From Lingula anatina (taxonomy: Eukaryota; Brachiopoda; Lingulata; Lingulida; Lingulidae), in contig NW_019775425.1 in the NCBI RefSeq assembly GCF_001039355.2, positions 1,002,281 through 1,052,478 on the forward strand: a stretch of DNA of 50,198 nt, read 5' to 3'. Of this stretch, positions 26,355 through 37,179 are shown piece by piece. How positions within the stretch are numbered: the first letter of the stretch is position 1; each line of letters begins with the position of its first letter. Both the position numbers and the translations under genes were made by a program. The notes under the pieces were generated by a model. The model saw nothing but the letters and a program-made list of their open reading frames with translations, made no database searches and was not told the origin of the DNA.

Positions 26355-29300
26355 TCACAATTTCACAAAGTGCCACTTGTCGACTGAAAAGAAGAAAGGA
26401 CATTATTAAATATAGCAGCATATTACTATCAGACTTAGAATCCATACAAATGTGTATGTGTGTGCACACACATGAAGTCCATGCAATAAAAAGTAGTTAA
26501 ATAACAGAAACAGTTTATATGTAATTCATTTGTGTGAACATGACTTCAAAACTGATGCACCTGAACCCAAAGTCATATTTTAACAAATGAGAAAGTGAAT
26601 TAAAATGAGGTGTTTATTACTATGGATATGTAGAAAATTCATTAAATATTCATCATTCCACCTAATGATCTTTACTTTACATGAAATTGGTCACCTTACC
26701 TTCAGGAGAAATAGGCTGAGCTGGCTGCTGAGGAGGGCACTACAAAATCATAATAATAATAATTCAATTAATTTCTGTTCTGGATTCATTTTACTTAGCA
26801 TTTTATTGAAACTTAACAAAAAGAGTACACAAAATCTATTAATCTTTAAAATACCACCAATCAATTAAAAGCAAGGCCATTTAAAAACAAATCCACAAAC
26901 CAACTGTTTGGCATAAATAATTGTCTGCTGTAGAAAGTGGTGAATTATTTTTACTTACTGCCTCCAGTACTTTGTTTGCAACATCTTGTGTCATAAGAAA
27001 CGGACTTCCAGCAACAGTTGTATTTTCACTAGAATAAATGCATGTAGTAAGAAATCATTTCACCATTTAACCCTTGCTGACATTTTCAGGAGCACAGCAC
27101 TGCAACGTTTCAAAAAATCTCTTTTGCTATTTATTTGACTGTGTGTGTGTTTATTATAATTGTTTTTGGAAGGGATGCCTTATGGCTACATATGTTTATA
27201 GCACAACCACATTGTTAACGTGAAATACAAAATCAGAACTTGATTATGGCTTCTCATGGAAAAAGTAACATACATTTGAAAACCTACCCCAATCTTTTAA
27301 ATAGGAACACTTACCAAGTCAGTTCCCCTGAATCTGTCTGTTTGGCTACCATTTCCTTCCAATGTTTATTTGTGTCTTCTATAACCTTTAAGGCAAACTC
27401 CTAGAAAATAAAGTCAAGGCATGCTGATAACATTTTGACATATCTACTGCATTCTAAATTTGCATCACTGACATTATCGGCCGATTTCATAAAGGAGGTT
27501 TAACTAAACCTAGTTTAAGGCTAAAACCTAGTCTAGCAAAACCTGGTCTAACTCAAGACCTAAATTGCATTTCACTAACAGTGTACAGTAGGAAAGCCAG
27601 AAAACCAGGTTTAGCTAAACCAGTTTTAACTTGTCCTTGACCTCCTGTTGAATGTAACAGGATTACAAAGACAAAGAAATCACTGAACTGTGTCAATCAG
27701 GTAGGCATAAATGAATAGATGACACACTCTAGCGTTGAAGCAGATAAGTTGTGTATCTCATATGAGAAAAAACTTTGGAAGTAAAGAGCACGTGAAAATG
27801 AGCCGAAAGAGAGCGGAGAATTTTTCTGCTAAAGAGAAGGGATACATCTCAGAACTAATAAAGGAGAAGTCCAACATCACTGAATCAAAGAAAAATGATG
27901 TCACATCAAGTCAAAGAAAAAATGAGGCGTGGAAAGAAATTCTAACAATATTGACAGCACATTTTCCACAAGCCGAGAAAAGAACTGAAGGGCAGGTGAA
28001 AGACTTCTGGAAACGAGCGAAAATAAAAGCTAAGAAAGAATTTGCAAATGTTAAAAAAGCTGCAAAAAAGACTGGAGGGGGTCCAAAAGAGGTTGAATTA
28101 AGTCAAGAAAATCAAGCAGTGATAGATCTTTTTTCCAAGGTACAGAGTTAAACCTGGGTCTGACCAGGTTTATTTTTAGACTTGGCCTGAGTCCATAATC
28201 CGGGTATCAAAAACTTAGACCTCAATTATGAAACACAAACCTGTCTAGACCAGGTTTAGAATGATGTTAAGCCAGGTTTTACTAGACCACTGGTCCAATA
28301 CTAAAACCTCCTTCATGAAATGCAAGCAATCCCTAAACCTGGTGTAAACTCACTTTAGACCAGGTTTAACTTTAAACCTCCTTTATGAAATCGGCCGTAT
28401 GTGTTCATACTGAACTTATGTAAGATCTTTTCTTAAAAAGCTGTTACTTGATACATAGAATTTTTAACTCTGAGAAACAAGTTTAAATATGTTGTTGCAT
28501 AAATTGTCATATTGTGCAAATCTTTTACAGTCATTGAAATTGATTTAAATTTCTAAATCCTTTTCTGAATTTTAGCAAGAAATATTTTCTGTGAAATCTA
28601 ATTTTTCAGTACTTTGATTGTTTCATACTTTGTTCTTGGCTGCTCCATTGAATGCAAACTGGTTCTCTGGTTTTCCATCAGGGATTTTGTAAATTCTAAA
28701 CCATTCAGTGGTAGCCTATAAGACCAAGACTGGGGTTACAACAGCAAGAAAAGCAACATTAAGAAATGATTTCCTCACACCACAGTGTAATATGACAACT
28801 ACCACTTACAAAATAGTAACAAAACAACTAGAAAATAATAACTACACAAAAACCAACGTTAATATTACTGATAGAAACAGAGAGATTTATTTTAAATAAA
28901 TTCAAAGTTACAAACCTTAAGTAGTCCTGGCAAGTGAGTTTCAACATCATTTATATCTGTAGAAGAAGACAAGACACCATTTGTCAACAATCAATATGCA
29001 TTTTGGATGTGTGACATTCAAGATAAGACTGTGATAATATTTTAATGTCATGCTTTGTAAAGTTAAGGTGTACAGTACACATGTCATTGATTTCCAACTT
29101 GTTTAAAAAAAGTTTGTCGAATATTAATTCTGTTACGTTGTAGCAGACAAAGAAATCACATTGGACAAAACAATCACCATTCAACTTGTCGGCAAGTGGG
29201 TCATTCACATCAATTGCCATCAACTTCCAATCAGTCTCTCCTGAAAAATAGCAAAAAAGTTCACAATGTGCTTATTAACTGGAGCCCCTAGAAGGGGGGG

Positions 29301-32300
29301 GAGTAAGAGATGGAGGGAGGGTGCTTGTGAGGTACAATAACAGTTGAAAATACTTAAATGTTGCATACAGAAATAATGGAAATTATTTTGGCAAGCAGCA
29401 AAGAAAATATTGGATCTGTAAATTAGTCTTAAACAAGTAAAAGGTATTAGAAAGATGAACTAGCAAAATAGCCAATGAAATATTCAAATACCTTCATCAA
29501 TCAGAGCAAATGTGCCTAAGACCTTCACTTGCACCACTGCCCCTCTTTTGTGGACCTGAAAAAAAAAAGAAAAAAAAAACCCATTAAGTCAACTAAATTC
29601 ATTCCACTAATTCAGAAATTATGGAATTGATAAAGCAGGCTGGTTGGGTGTTAAAGTAATTAAATTTTTAATAAATTTATCACACATAATCATATGATGA
29701 CAATCAAACTGAGTATTGAATAAATTCAGAAGTGAAAAGCAGAGCAATGCAAATCAGGGCCCAGTTTCATAAAAGACGTTTATTTAATTAGCACTAACCA
29801 GTGTATAAGCCTAACCAGTGGATAAATTCTCCTAACACCCATTAACTAAAAGATGGTTAAAATTGTGTTTCATAAACAGCGTTTAAACAGCCGGTTAGTT
29901 AATTGTTAAGTGCTTAACTGGATAAAATATTTAAAGGTCATTTAACGAACTGGCTGTTTAAACACTGTTTATGAAACACAATTTCAACTGTCGTTTAGTT
30001 AAAGGGTGTTAGGAGAATTTATCCACTGGTTAGACTTAAACACTGGTCAGTGCTAAACGTCCTTTATGAAACTGGGCCCAGGTGTTTTGCCTGGACTTTT
30101 CCTTCACATACAAACTTGTATGTGGTATTGGGGGTACACTAAACATTTTTGTCAGGGGCCTTTATATAGGCAATTTATATTCAAACAACGAGTAACAAAA
30201 ATAGTAATAGATGGGAGGGCTACTACAAATTTTTATATGCTGTCCAGTCTTAAGATAGGCAGTCATCTTGTCACACAGGCTGTCCAAATTATGGCAGGAT
30301 GACTGGTTGTCTAAACCCAAATGAATGTAGATCAGTCAGGTTTCCAACTCTCTCCCAAATTTTTTTCCAATAGATTTCATTATGATTAAAAGGCTACATA
30401 ACTATCATCAATTCATTGTTCATATCTAAAATTGTGTATTCAATTTATAACTCACACATAGTGTCCTAACATTTCAAAATCAACACTCATCTCACCTTGT
30501 ATCCAATTTCACACACATCTATGGGATCATTGTCACCTTTGCACTTTGTGTTCTCATCCACATGAGCAGGATGCTCCCAGGTCTGAATTGAAAAATCATG
30601 TAATATTGTATATCAATACCTTAAAAATTTATAGTTTCACAATAAATTCTATTAAATATTTAGACAAGCCCTGACTCCTATGTCATCCTCTTTTGTCAAC
30701 TTCCTTTCTGAAACATTAAAATCCACTCATTTTCCTGCTACGATTGGTTGAAATATAAACTGATAAAGAATTAGTTACAACAATTCCATTGATTTTTATA
30801 TCACCTGTGGCAAGGCGCCATAATTCCATATATAACCATGATGTGGAAAACAGTTCTTCACATAACGAAGCTTGCCTTTCTTCACATCTTGCTTAATTGG
30901 ATTCAACTTCTCCTTTGTGGCAATCTGAAACAATAGCACAGAAGTGATTAAATATTTTACATCACCTAATTAATAATTCACAAGCATTAAGATATATACA
31001 TATGTAATACCAGTTTAGATGATAAAACAAGTGATGTAAATTAATAGTTGCACATATGTCAGTTGAAAAGCAGGCACTAGTAAATTATATTTAAGAAAAT
31101 TTTGGAGGTTATATGCCAAATGTATTTACTTCAAACACAATGAGTGTCAATTCAAACACAATGGGTGAAAATATTGTTATTCCTATCAGCTGTATGATTT
31201 GTAAAATGACAGACTGTATTCTATTAACCATCTAATACAAGTAACAATTATTAATGTTGCAGGTCAATATTGCATTTGGTCAATCAAGAACAGCAGATTT
31301 GTACAAAATCTGAGCACTGGGCCATAAGCCGTATTGATTAATAACATCATAGTGTGAATGTCTCTTAAATGCTCACAATCAAATTATCACTCATTTTTCA
31401 AAGTATAGCAGTAGCAAATGGTAACTAGTCACAGCATAGCCTTCATACCATTTCCAATGAACAAGCTTATCTTANCATGTAATACCAGTTTAGATAATAA
31501 AACAAGTGATGTAAATTAATAGTTGCACATATGTCAGTTGAAAAGCAGGCACTAGTAAATTATATTTAAGAAAATTTTGGAGGTTATATGCCAAATGTAT
31601 TAACTACAAACACAGTGAGAGTCAATTCAAACACAATGGGTGAAAATATTGTTATTCCTATCAGCTGTATGATTTGTAAAATGACAGACTGTATTCTATT
31701 AACCATCTAATACAAGTAACAATGATTAATGTTGCAGGTCAATAGTGCATTTGGTCAATCAAGAACAGCAGATTTGTACAAAATCTGAGCACTGGGCCAT
31801 AAGCCGTATTGATTTAACATCATAGTGTGAATGTCTCTTAAATGCTCACAATCAAATTATCATTTTTCAAAGTATAGCAGTAGCAAATGGTAACTAGTCA
31901 CAGCGTAGCCTTCATACCATATCCAATGAACAAGCTTATCTTAGGCAAAGTTGACCTTGATCTATAATTGTTGACACACAAAACATACTTCCATCTTTAC
32001 TCAAGTCTCCTGTGACCCCTTTGTCCTCACTTCTCACACACGCACACTCACAGACATGCCTGAAAACAGAACATCATGAATACAGCACAAATCCAATGGA
32101 TGAATAGACCAATATATAAAGCACGCACACAGATTAACCATGCATACGTGCACATTCACATGCACACACACACACACACGTACCTCCATCTTGGCATTCG
32201 TCCATCTTGGAACCTCCACCACCATGTTAAACACTGTCTTCTCTGCATTACCGTACAGCGGAATATCATGGAATGGGGAGATCAAACCCTGGGGGCCCTC

Positions 32301-35300
32301 TGAATCAGAATAGAACAGATTTGAATAGCTTACTTGTTTCACTTCCAATTACAATAACAGCAATTAATTTTTTCCTCTGTATCCTTACTGACTCAATACA
32401 TGAATATATTTCTTACACTCACCACTTAATACCACTATTTTGAGAGTGATATTCAAGGCTGAAAATAATACTGAAACTATGATAGACATCCAAGCATATC
32501 ATTAAGGATGTTGTAACCCTTTATTATCATCCAGATACGGAAAATGAGGTTTTCCCTGCATCTAATTATGCAATAATGCATCTGTCTTTGTGCTGATTTA
32601 AGACAATAAAAAAACCCTCGAAAATATAAAATATTGGCGTTTATATTTATTGTTACAATGCATAAGCATAGGCAACTCAAAGCTTTAATTGTCAATTTAA
32701 CACCCATTTTGAGGAGAGATAGCAATTGGTATGGGGCATAACTTCATCCTTAAACAAGATTTCATCACGAAAAGTGGCAGAGTTGACCATGAGTGTATGG
32801 GCTACAATCCCATAGAGTCATTTTGGTTCAAATGTCTTAGTTATGGAGTTGTGAGACCGTAATTACAGATTTTCAGTAAACAAAGGCATTATTTTGCTTT
32901 TTTAACAATAAAATCAGAACTAAACATTTTAAGAAAAATTGCTGGCAGGATTTTGTAGTACTAAATGTGCCATTAAATCGACGTAGAAATGGTGATTGTG
33001 GGTGCTCAGGTAAGGGAGAAATTTGAGAAACCAATTTTTCAGTTTTTATCCCAAAATCGCAATTATGACATCACCCTTCGTATGACATGTGTAAATCAGG
33101 CCTGTAGCCAGCAATTTCAAAAGGGGGGGTTCTTTTTCTGAAAAAGTGGACCCTTTTCTATAAAAATTTCATGTACCTAGATCAAATTTTACCCAGAGTG
33201 TACCTTTTCCCAGCAAAAAGAGCAGTTCTTTCGAACCCCCCCCCCCCCCTTGGCTACGGGCCTGGTAAATGATTATTTATTTAGTCACTGAACACTGAAG
33301 ATTTATCTATTACCCAAAAGAATGTATGTAAGGCAGTAAATAAGGAGTTTTGGGCAAAGGGTGACAATATCCTCAAGTCATGTTAGAACACTAGGCAAGA
33401 CAATTTTTCTGGTGCTTATGCACCTCAAGTCTCTGGCAGGCTCCTGTCTTCTGGTGGGATTTCCATTGACAACTATGTTGCCTTTTAACACCTATTATAA
33501 TATAATATGAATAACCATGTATTATTAAAGAGATCAATATTTTGCTATAATGCTGGACTTCCTTCAGGCTGTCTTTGGTGGATTCCACAAAAATGGGGCA
33601 TGTTTTATTACTAGAAATTGGATTAGAACTTTTTCAATGAACATCAAACAACCAGCCCTAATAGAAATAAATACTCTGCCAACAATGTGGAGAAGTAAGT
33701 GCTGCATGCTCTATCACAACACCTTGGTACACATTGCTGTTTATTCACATATAAAACTGCACTGTATTTCTGCCCAATGTTGTTTGCCCACAGCAGGCAA
33801 ATCACTGGCCTTTTGTTAATCAATGTCTATTAACTACGTCATAGTGCCCACTGTTCAGTATTAGTTGCTGTTCACAATGATCTAGATGTGGTCACTTATA
33901 CAACCACTATAGAATAATTTACTTCCATATTAAAGAACATGTTTGAGGGTACTTTTAAGAAGGCACTCATACATGTAGAAGGTAACTCCTGGCATTCTGG
34001 GCTACTGACACACTTGGGATATCAGTTCAGAAATCAGTTCCAAACAAATAATTGCCAAGATTTAAAAAATATTTTACAAAAAACATTTTAATCACTCTAT
34101 AATCACTCTGATGCCATTCTGCACAAATATCTGAAACTATTATTATGTGTGCATTATTATTTTCTTATCATTAAATATTCCAAGTAGCTACTGCTACAGG
34201 TGCCCTTAGCTTATGTGGTCTTCCGATGAGGTCACTTAGTCTATAACTGTTTTTAAGTTAGCACAGCTGTGAACATGCCTGTAATCTGCATACATTATAT
34301 ACCTGGTCAAGCTGATGCATAGAAAACAGGTGACAGACACAATGAAAGTAAGACATGAACTTAGGTGGGCGTGACAGCTTATTAAACATTAACTGAATTA
34401 AAGGACAACATGTGTTTTGTCATATCAATTCAGAGAACACTATCATTGATATACAATACAGAATGCTGTCACTGATATGTGATGTACTTTAGACCACGGT
34501 GGAAGTGAAAAACAAAAGACTCAGATGTGGTGTAACTCACATAACTGCATGTCTCGCATGAATGCGTTATAACCCACTAATGGACCATGGTCTAAATACG
34601 CCCTGCCACATAATCTTCACTGACTTGGGGTCTATCTATTACATAATTGGTGGGCTGATGGAGGAACAAACTGTTACATCATTGAAAAAAATCATTGCTT
34701 AGTACTGATACTTTCTACACTTCTGCAATAAACAGTCTACTGGCAAAGATATAAAAAGGTTTATTAATAAATAAATCGATTATAAGAGTTGCAAATGTAA
34801 AAGTTTTGGAGTACTGTGGTAATATAAGCAGAAATGACAACAAAATATTATTGTTCACATCCAAGTACAGTTTGTCACTTTTGCCCCCCATATATTATTG
34901 AGGTTTTTTGGTCATTTGATCCTAACTTCCAAATATTTTTTTTATTCATATGGAAATCTAAGAAAGTCTAATCCCAAAAATTAGGTACACTTGAAGTTAA
35001 AAGGAAAAGAACAATGAGCTTCCTTCATAGCCCTGAATTGCCATTTTCTTTACCTATTCAATGAGGCAATATTTAGACTTCTATGGCAGACTATAAAATA
35101 ACAAACATTCTAATTGTATCATCATTAAATTACTGATTCTGTCAACTTGCAAACTAGCCAACAATAACTGATGTGTCCTAAGATACTGGCCGCATGGAAG
35201 ATTTAAACATGACTAAAAATAAACCCTTAACATCTTGTCTTTATTTCTACTTATTTGCTTACTTTTTCCTTTTATCTCTAATCTTTTATTTGACTATCCA

Positions 35301-36987
35301 TTATTAATATGGCAACAAACTAACCAGGTTGAAACCTTAAAATTACAATGTTGAAATGAAAATTATATTGTTACAGGATTAAAGAAATGGGACAGCATGC
35401 CAGTAAATATTTTCACAGACCTGACGTTATGCAATTGTGTACTTGTCTGATAACTTTTTAATCTATTTAACCAGATAATATCAGGTGCACTTCATGGGAA
35501 TTTGATACGAGCTAGAAAAATACAATGTAATGCCAGTTGCTAATTTAATATTAATCTTTTTACTGAGAATTGGCTTAATATGAAAGTTAATCATCATAAA
35601 ACATTCTGTGACAATCGCACTTAAAAATAGCAGAAGATATGCTTATCATACAGCAACTGTCCCAGCTGCCTGCCCTCACTAGAAAACTGTAGATACCGAA
35701 CTTTGGCATCAGGAATTAGAAGATATCTGATTATAATTTAACGACAACAATTAATAATTGTTTAACCGTCACCCTTATAACTTATAAAAACCACAGCCCT
35801 GTACTAGCAACTAGCATGTCATGTCTGATGGCACATGGAGACAAAGAAAAGACCAGTTGAAAAAAGATGCAATGTCTACAAGTGAAACAGAATATATATT
35901 GTGATATTCTACCAAAATATAATAAAGAGGACAATATCAAAATGAATGAGGATATTTACTTGCAAAGTTTATATTGTTTTCCTAGCCATAATAAGATTCC
36001 AGTGTTGGGGTTGATTTTTAAGTCTTTGAAACCATTCCGCATGAGTTATGACAGTCTGCATTAAGTGAGAGTCTCCATCGAGTTAATGCACATTAGCTAG
36101 TTGGACATAAGATATTTTAGCCTGGTCATAAATGACCAGAATGACTGTTAGACTGTCCCTGCCCCTTAAAAAATTGAGTGTTTTATCACAGAAGAAAGTG
36201 GATAGTCCTGTCATAACTCTGGATGCATACTTAGGGCAAACAATCTATCCCTGTGCATTTACATCATACTAACTGGAACTAGAATCGCCTCAGCTATCTC
36301 TTAATAATATATACATGTAAACAGTCTATTTGAAAAAAAAAATGCAGTCATTTTCATTTAACACTGAGGCATTTAAAAAAAGTAAATCCAAAACAAAAAT
36401 CAGTCATTAAAGTGACAGTGTCCATCACTAACTGGAATAAATCCATGGCGGATGCACTTGCTGTTCTTACCATTAATTTCTGCTGATGATGCTTTAAACA
36501 ATGTATACAAGTTGAAAATTCTAGCTGATTTATGGCATGATTTAATGTTCAAAAGTCAGGAACTTGTGAACTAGTACTTATCAATGACAATGGACTGCTT
36601 GTTACATGTACGTCTAACCAATACGGATATTGAGTCCTATATCTAACACAACAGCAACACAACGCTAGCACTGTATCGGGGATCGGGGACCCTGTTTCAA
36701 AAACGTTTGAATACTGAACTCAGTGCTAAACACTTGTTTTATTGTCAACATTCATTTTAACAACAACAAAATATCAATAAACAAGTAGATGATGTCAATC
36801 AGCAATAAAATTGACAGATTGATACCAAGAATGATCTTCAAAGAGAATCATCACTGACATCAGTGGCACTGTCACTGAACAACCGAGCAAGAGTGACCCG
36901 ATTTAAATCTCAAATTTACTCACTGAAGAACATCCTGTACTCAAGGGAGTTCGGGGCCCCACATTCTACTGTTGTAAAAGAAGACAT
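26355..36987 (-). CDS. PPA1: Soluble inorganic pyrophosphatase (family I), complete
   Basis: Hydrolyses pyrophosphate to two phosphates, pulling biosynthetic reactions forward; the Drosophila orthologue is also the NURF-38 chromatin subunit. Twelve exons, read 5' to 3' on the minus strand: 36987-36924, 32299-32184, 30924-30805, 30582-30496, 29555-29492, 29240-29178, 28956-28916, 28715-28629, 27400-27315, 27028-26959, 26739-26700, 26383-26355. All phases agree, giving 288 residues against about 289 in human PPA1. It starts [20 protein letters not shown] and has [45 protein letters not shown], the catalytic signature DNDPIDV (117-123), [17 protein letters not shown] and a VDKW end. All expected metal-binding acidic motifs are present. 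An in-frame ATG 64 codons upstream could add a leader (see findings). The gene is convergent with TCF and in the same orientation as its upstream neighbour. Introns 2, 4 and 8 carry an assembly duplicate or transposons. Confidence 0.97.
27478..28397 (+). mobile_element. Harbinger-like DNA transposon with Myb/SANT ORF, no transposase
   Basis: 920-bp element with 26-bp perfect terminal inverted repeats beginning CGGCCGATTTCATAAAGG, flanked on both sides by TAT (27475-27477, 28398-28400), a possible 3-bp target duplication as in Harbinger elements. Both arms are filled with short degenerate repeats of the type AAACCTGGTCTAGAC in both orientations. It carries one intact ORF for a Myb/SANT-like protein but no room for a DDE nuclease. 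It sits in PPA intron 8 between exons 28629-28715 and 27315-27400, with its ORF antisense to PPA. Superfamily assignment is inferred from the ORF type and target size. Confidence 0.75.
27798..28151 (+). CDS. Myb/SANT-like DNA-binding protein of a transposon
   Basis: 117 residues from ATG 27798 (an in-frame ATG at 27762 would add 12). The pattern [19 protein letters not shown], then [18 protein letters not shown] and KKTGGGP is that of the Myb/SANT-like (Myb_DNA-bind_5) proteins, which include the DNA-binding partner encoded by Harbinger transposons and their domesticated relatives (MSANTD/NAIF1 group). Three conserved tryptophan/aromatic helix positions are visible (W in AWKEI, F-W in KDFWK). 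Highly basic. No stop or frameshift interrupts it, so the copy is recent or kept. It likely binds the element's subterminal repeats. Confidence 0.7.
   Translation: MSRKRAENFSAKEKGYISELIKEKSNITESKKNDVTSSQRKNEAWKEILTILTAHFPQAEKRTEGQVKDFWKRAKIKAKKEFANVKKAAKKTGGGPKEVELSQENQAVIDLFSKVQS
29757..30079. mobile_element. Long-hairpin MITE in PPA intron 4
   Basis: Almost the whole 323 bp is one inverted repeat. The arms begin GGGCCCAGTTTCATAAA and pair over more than 100 bp, including TTTATCCACTGGTTAG-type and TGTTTATGAAACAC-type segments, around a short centre near 29910. No ORF. No clear target duplication because the GGGCCC ends are self-complementary. The terminal motif TTTCATAAA-(G/A)GA-GTTTA resembles that of the Harbinger-like element 1.4 kb away. 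Confidence 0.75.
31002..31943. repeat. Tandem near-duplicate across single n (31475)
   Basis: 31002-31474 and 31476-31943 are collinear copies differing at roughly ten sites. The left ends at CAAGCTTATCTTA before the n, and the right continues from the same bases. Intronic (PPA intron 2), no exon affected. Same signature as at 7864 and 12334. Confidence 0.85.
33097..33264. mobile_element. MITE with CAGGCC termini (copy 1)
   Basis: 168 bp with imperfect inverted ends CAGGCCTGTAGCC ... GGCTACGGGCCTG, internal poly-G and poly-C tracts, flanked by a direct GTAAAT on each side (33091-33096 and 33265-33270). The same family recurs at 49358. CAG-type ends and a short target duplication suggest a hAT-type nonautonomous element, but the repeat is 6 bp rather than the usual 8. 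Lies in PPA intron 1. Confidence 0.7.
34485..34598. mobile_element. Possible small foldback element
   Basis: Ends TACTTTAGACCACGGT and ACCATGGTCTAAATAC are imperfect inverted repeats about 80 bp apart, with weaker complementarity inside. No target duplication identified. Within PPA intron 1. Confidence 0.35.
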
Positions 36988-37179
36988 TCTAATTATCTGC
37001 GTGCAGAGAAGACGTTGTCTGGACCTCAGGGATTTCAGAAAAGGCGACTTCGGACAACCTATACGCCCAACGCGCCACAGGATTGGCCAACCACGTTGCA
37101 TGTGTTGACTTTCGCCGGTAACGGAAGTAGTAATGTAACAAATGTAGTGCGCAGGTGCGAGCAACATTCTACGCGCCAT
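36988..37179 (-). other. In-frame 64-codon N-terminal extension of PPA
   Basis: Open without a stop from ATG 37177-37179 to the conserved MSSF start. The 64 residues are rich in Arg, Lys, Ser and Leu, with a single Glu and no Asp (begins MARRMLLAPAHY; later RQRLLCTQIIR), which is the composition of a mitochondrial targeting peptide. Use of the upstream ATG would give a 352-aa isoform. Whether it is translated cannot be told from the sequence. Confidence 0.4.
37077..37093 (-). promoter_or_regulatory. CCAAT-type element upstream of PPA
   Basis: GGATTGGCC on the + strand (GGCCAATCC on the gene strand) lies about 100 bp upstream of the MSSF ATG in a CpG-containing stretch that is less AT-rich than its surroundings. 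No TATA box recognised. If the long ORF is used, this site is inside the transcript. Confidence 0.3.

Larger units (their letters stand above)
32300..36923 (-). other. PPA intron 1
   Basis: 4.6-kb first intron, donor GTGAGT, acceptor TTCAG. Apart from the two foldback elements listed, it is AT-rich without recognised exons or RNA genes. Confidence 0.7.
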
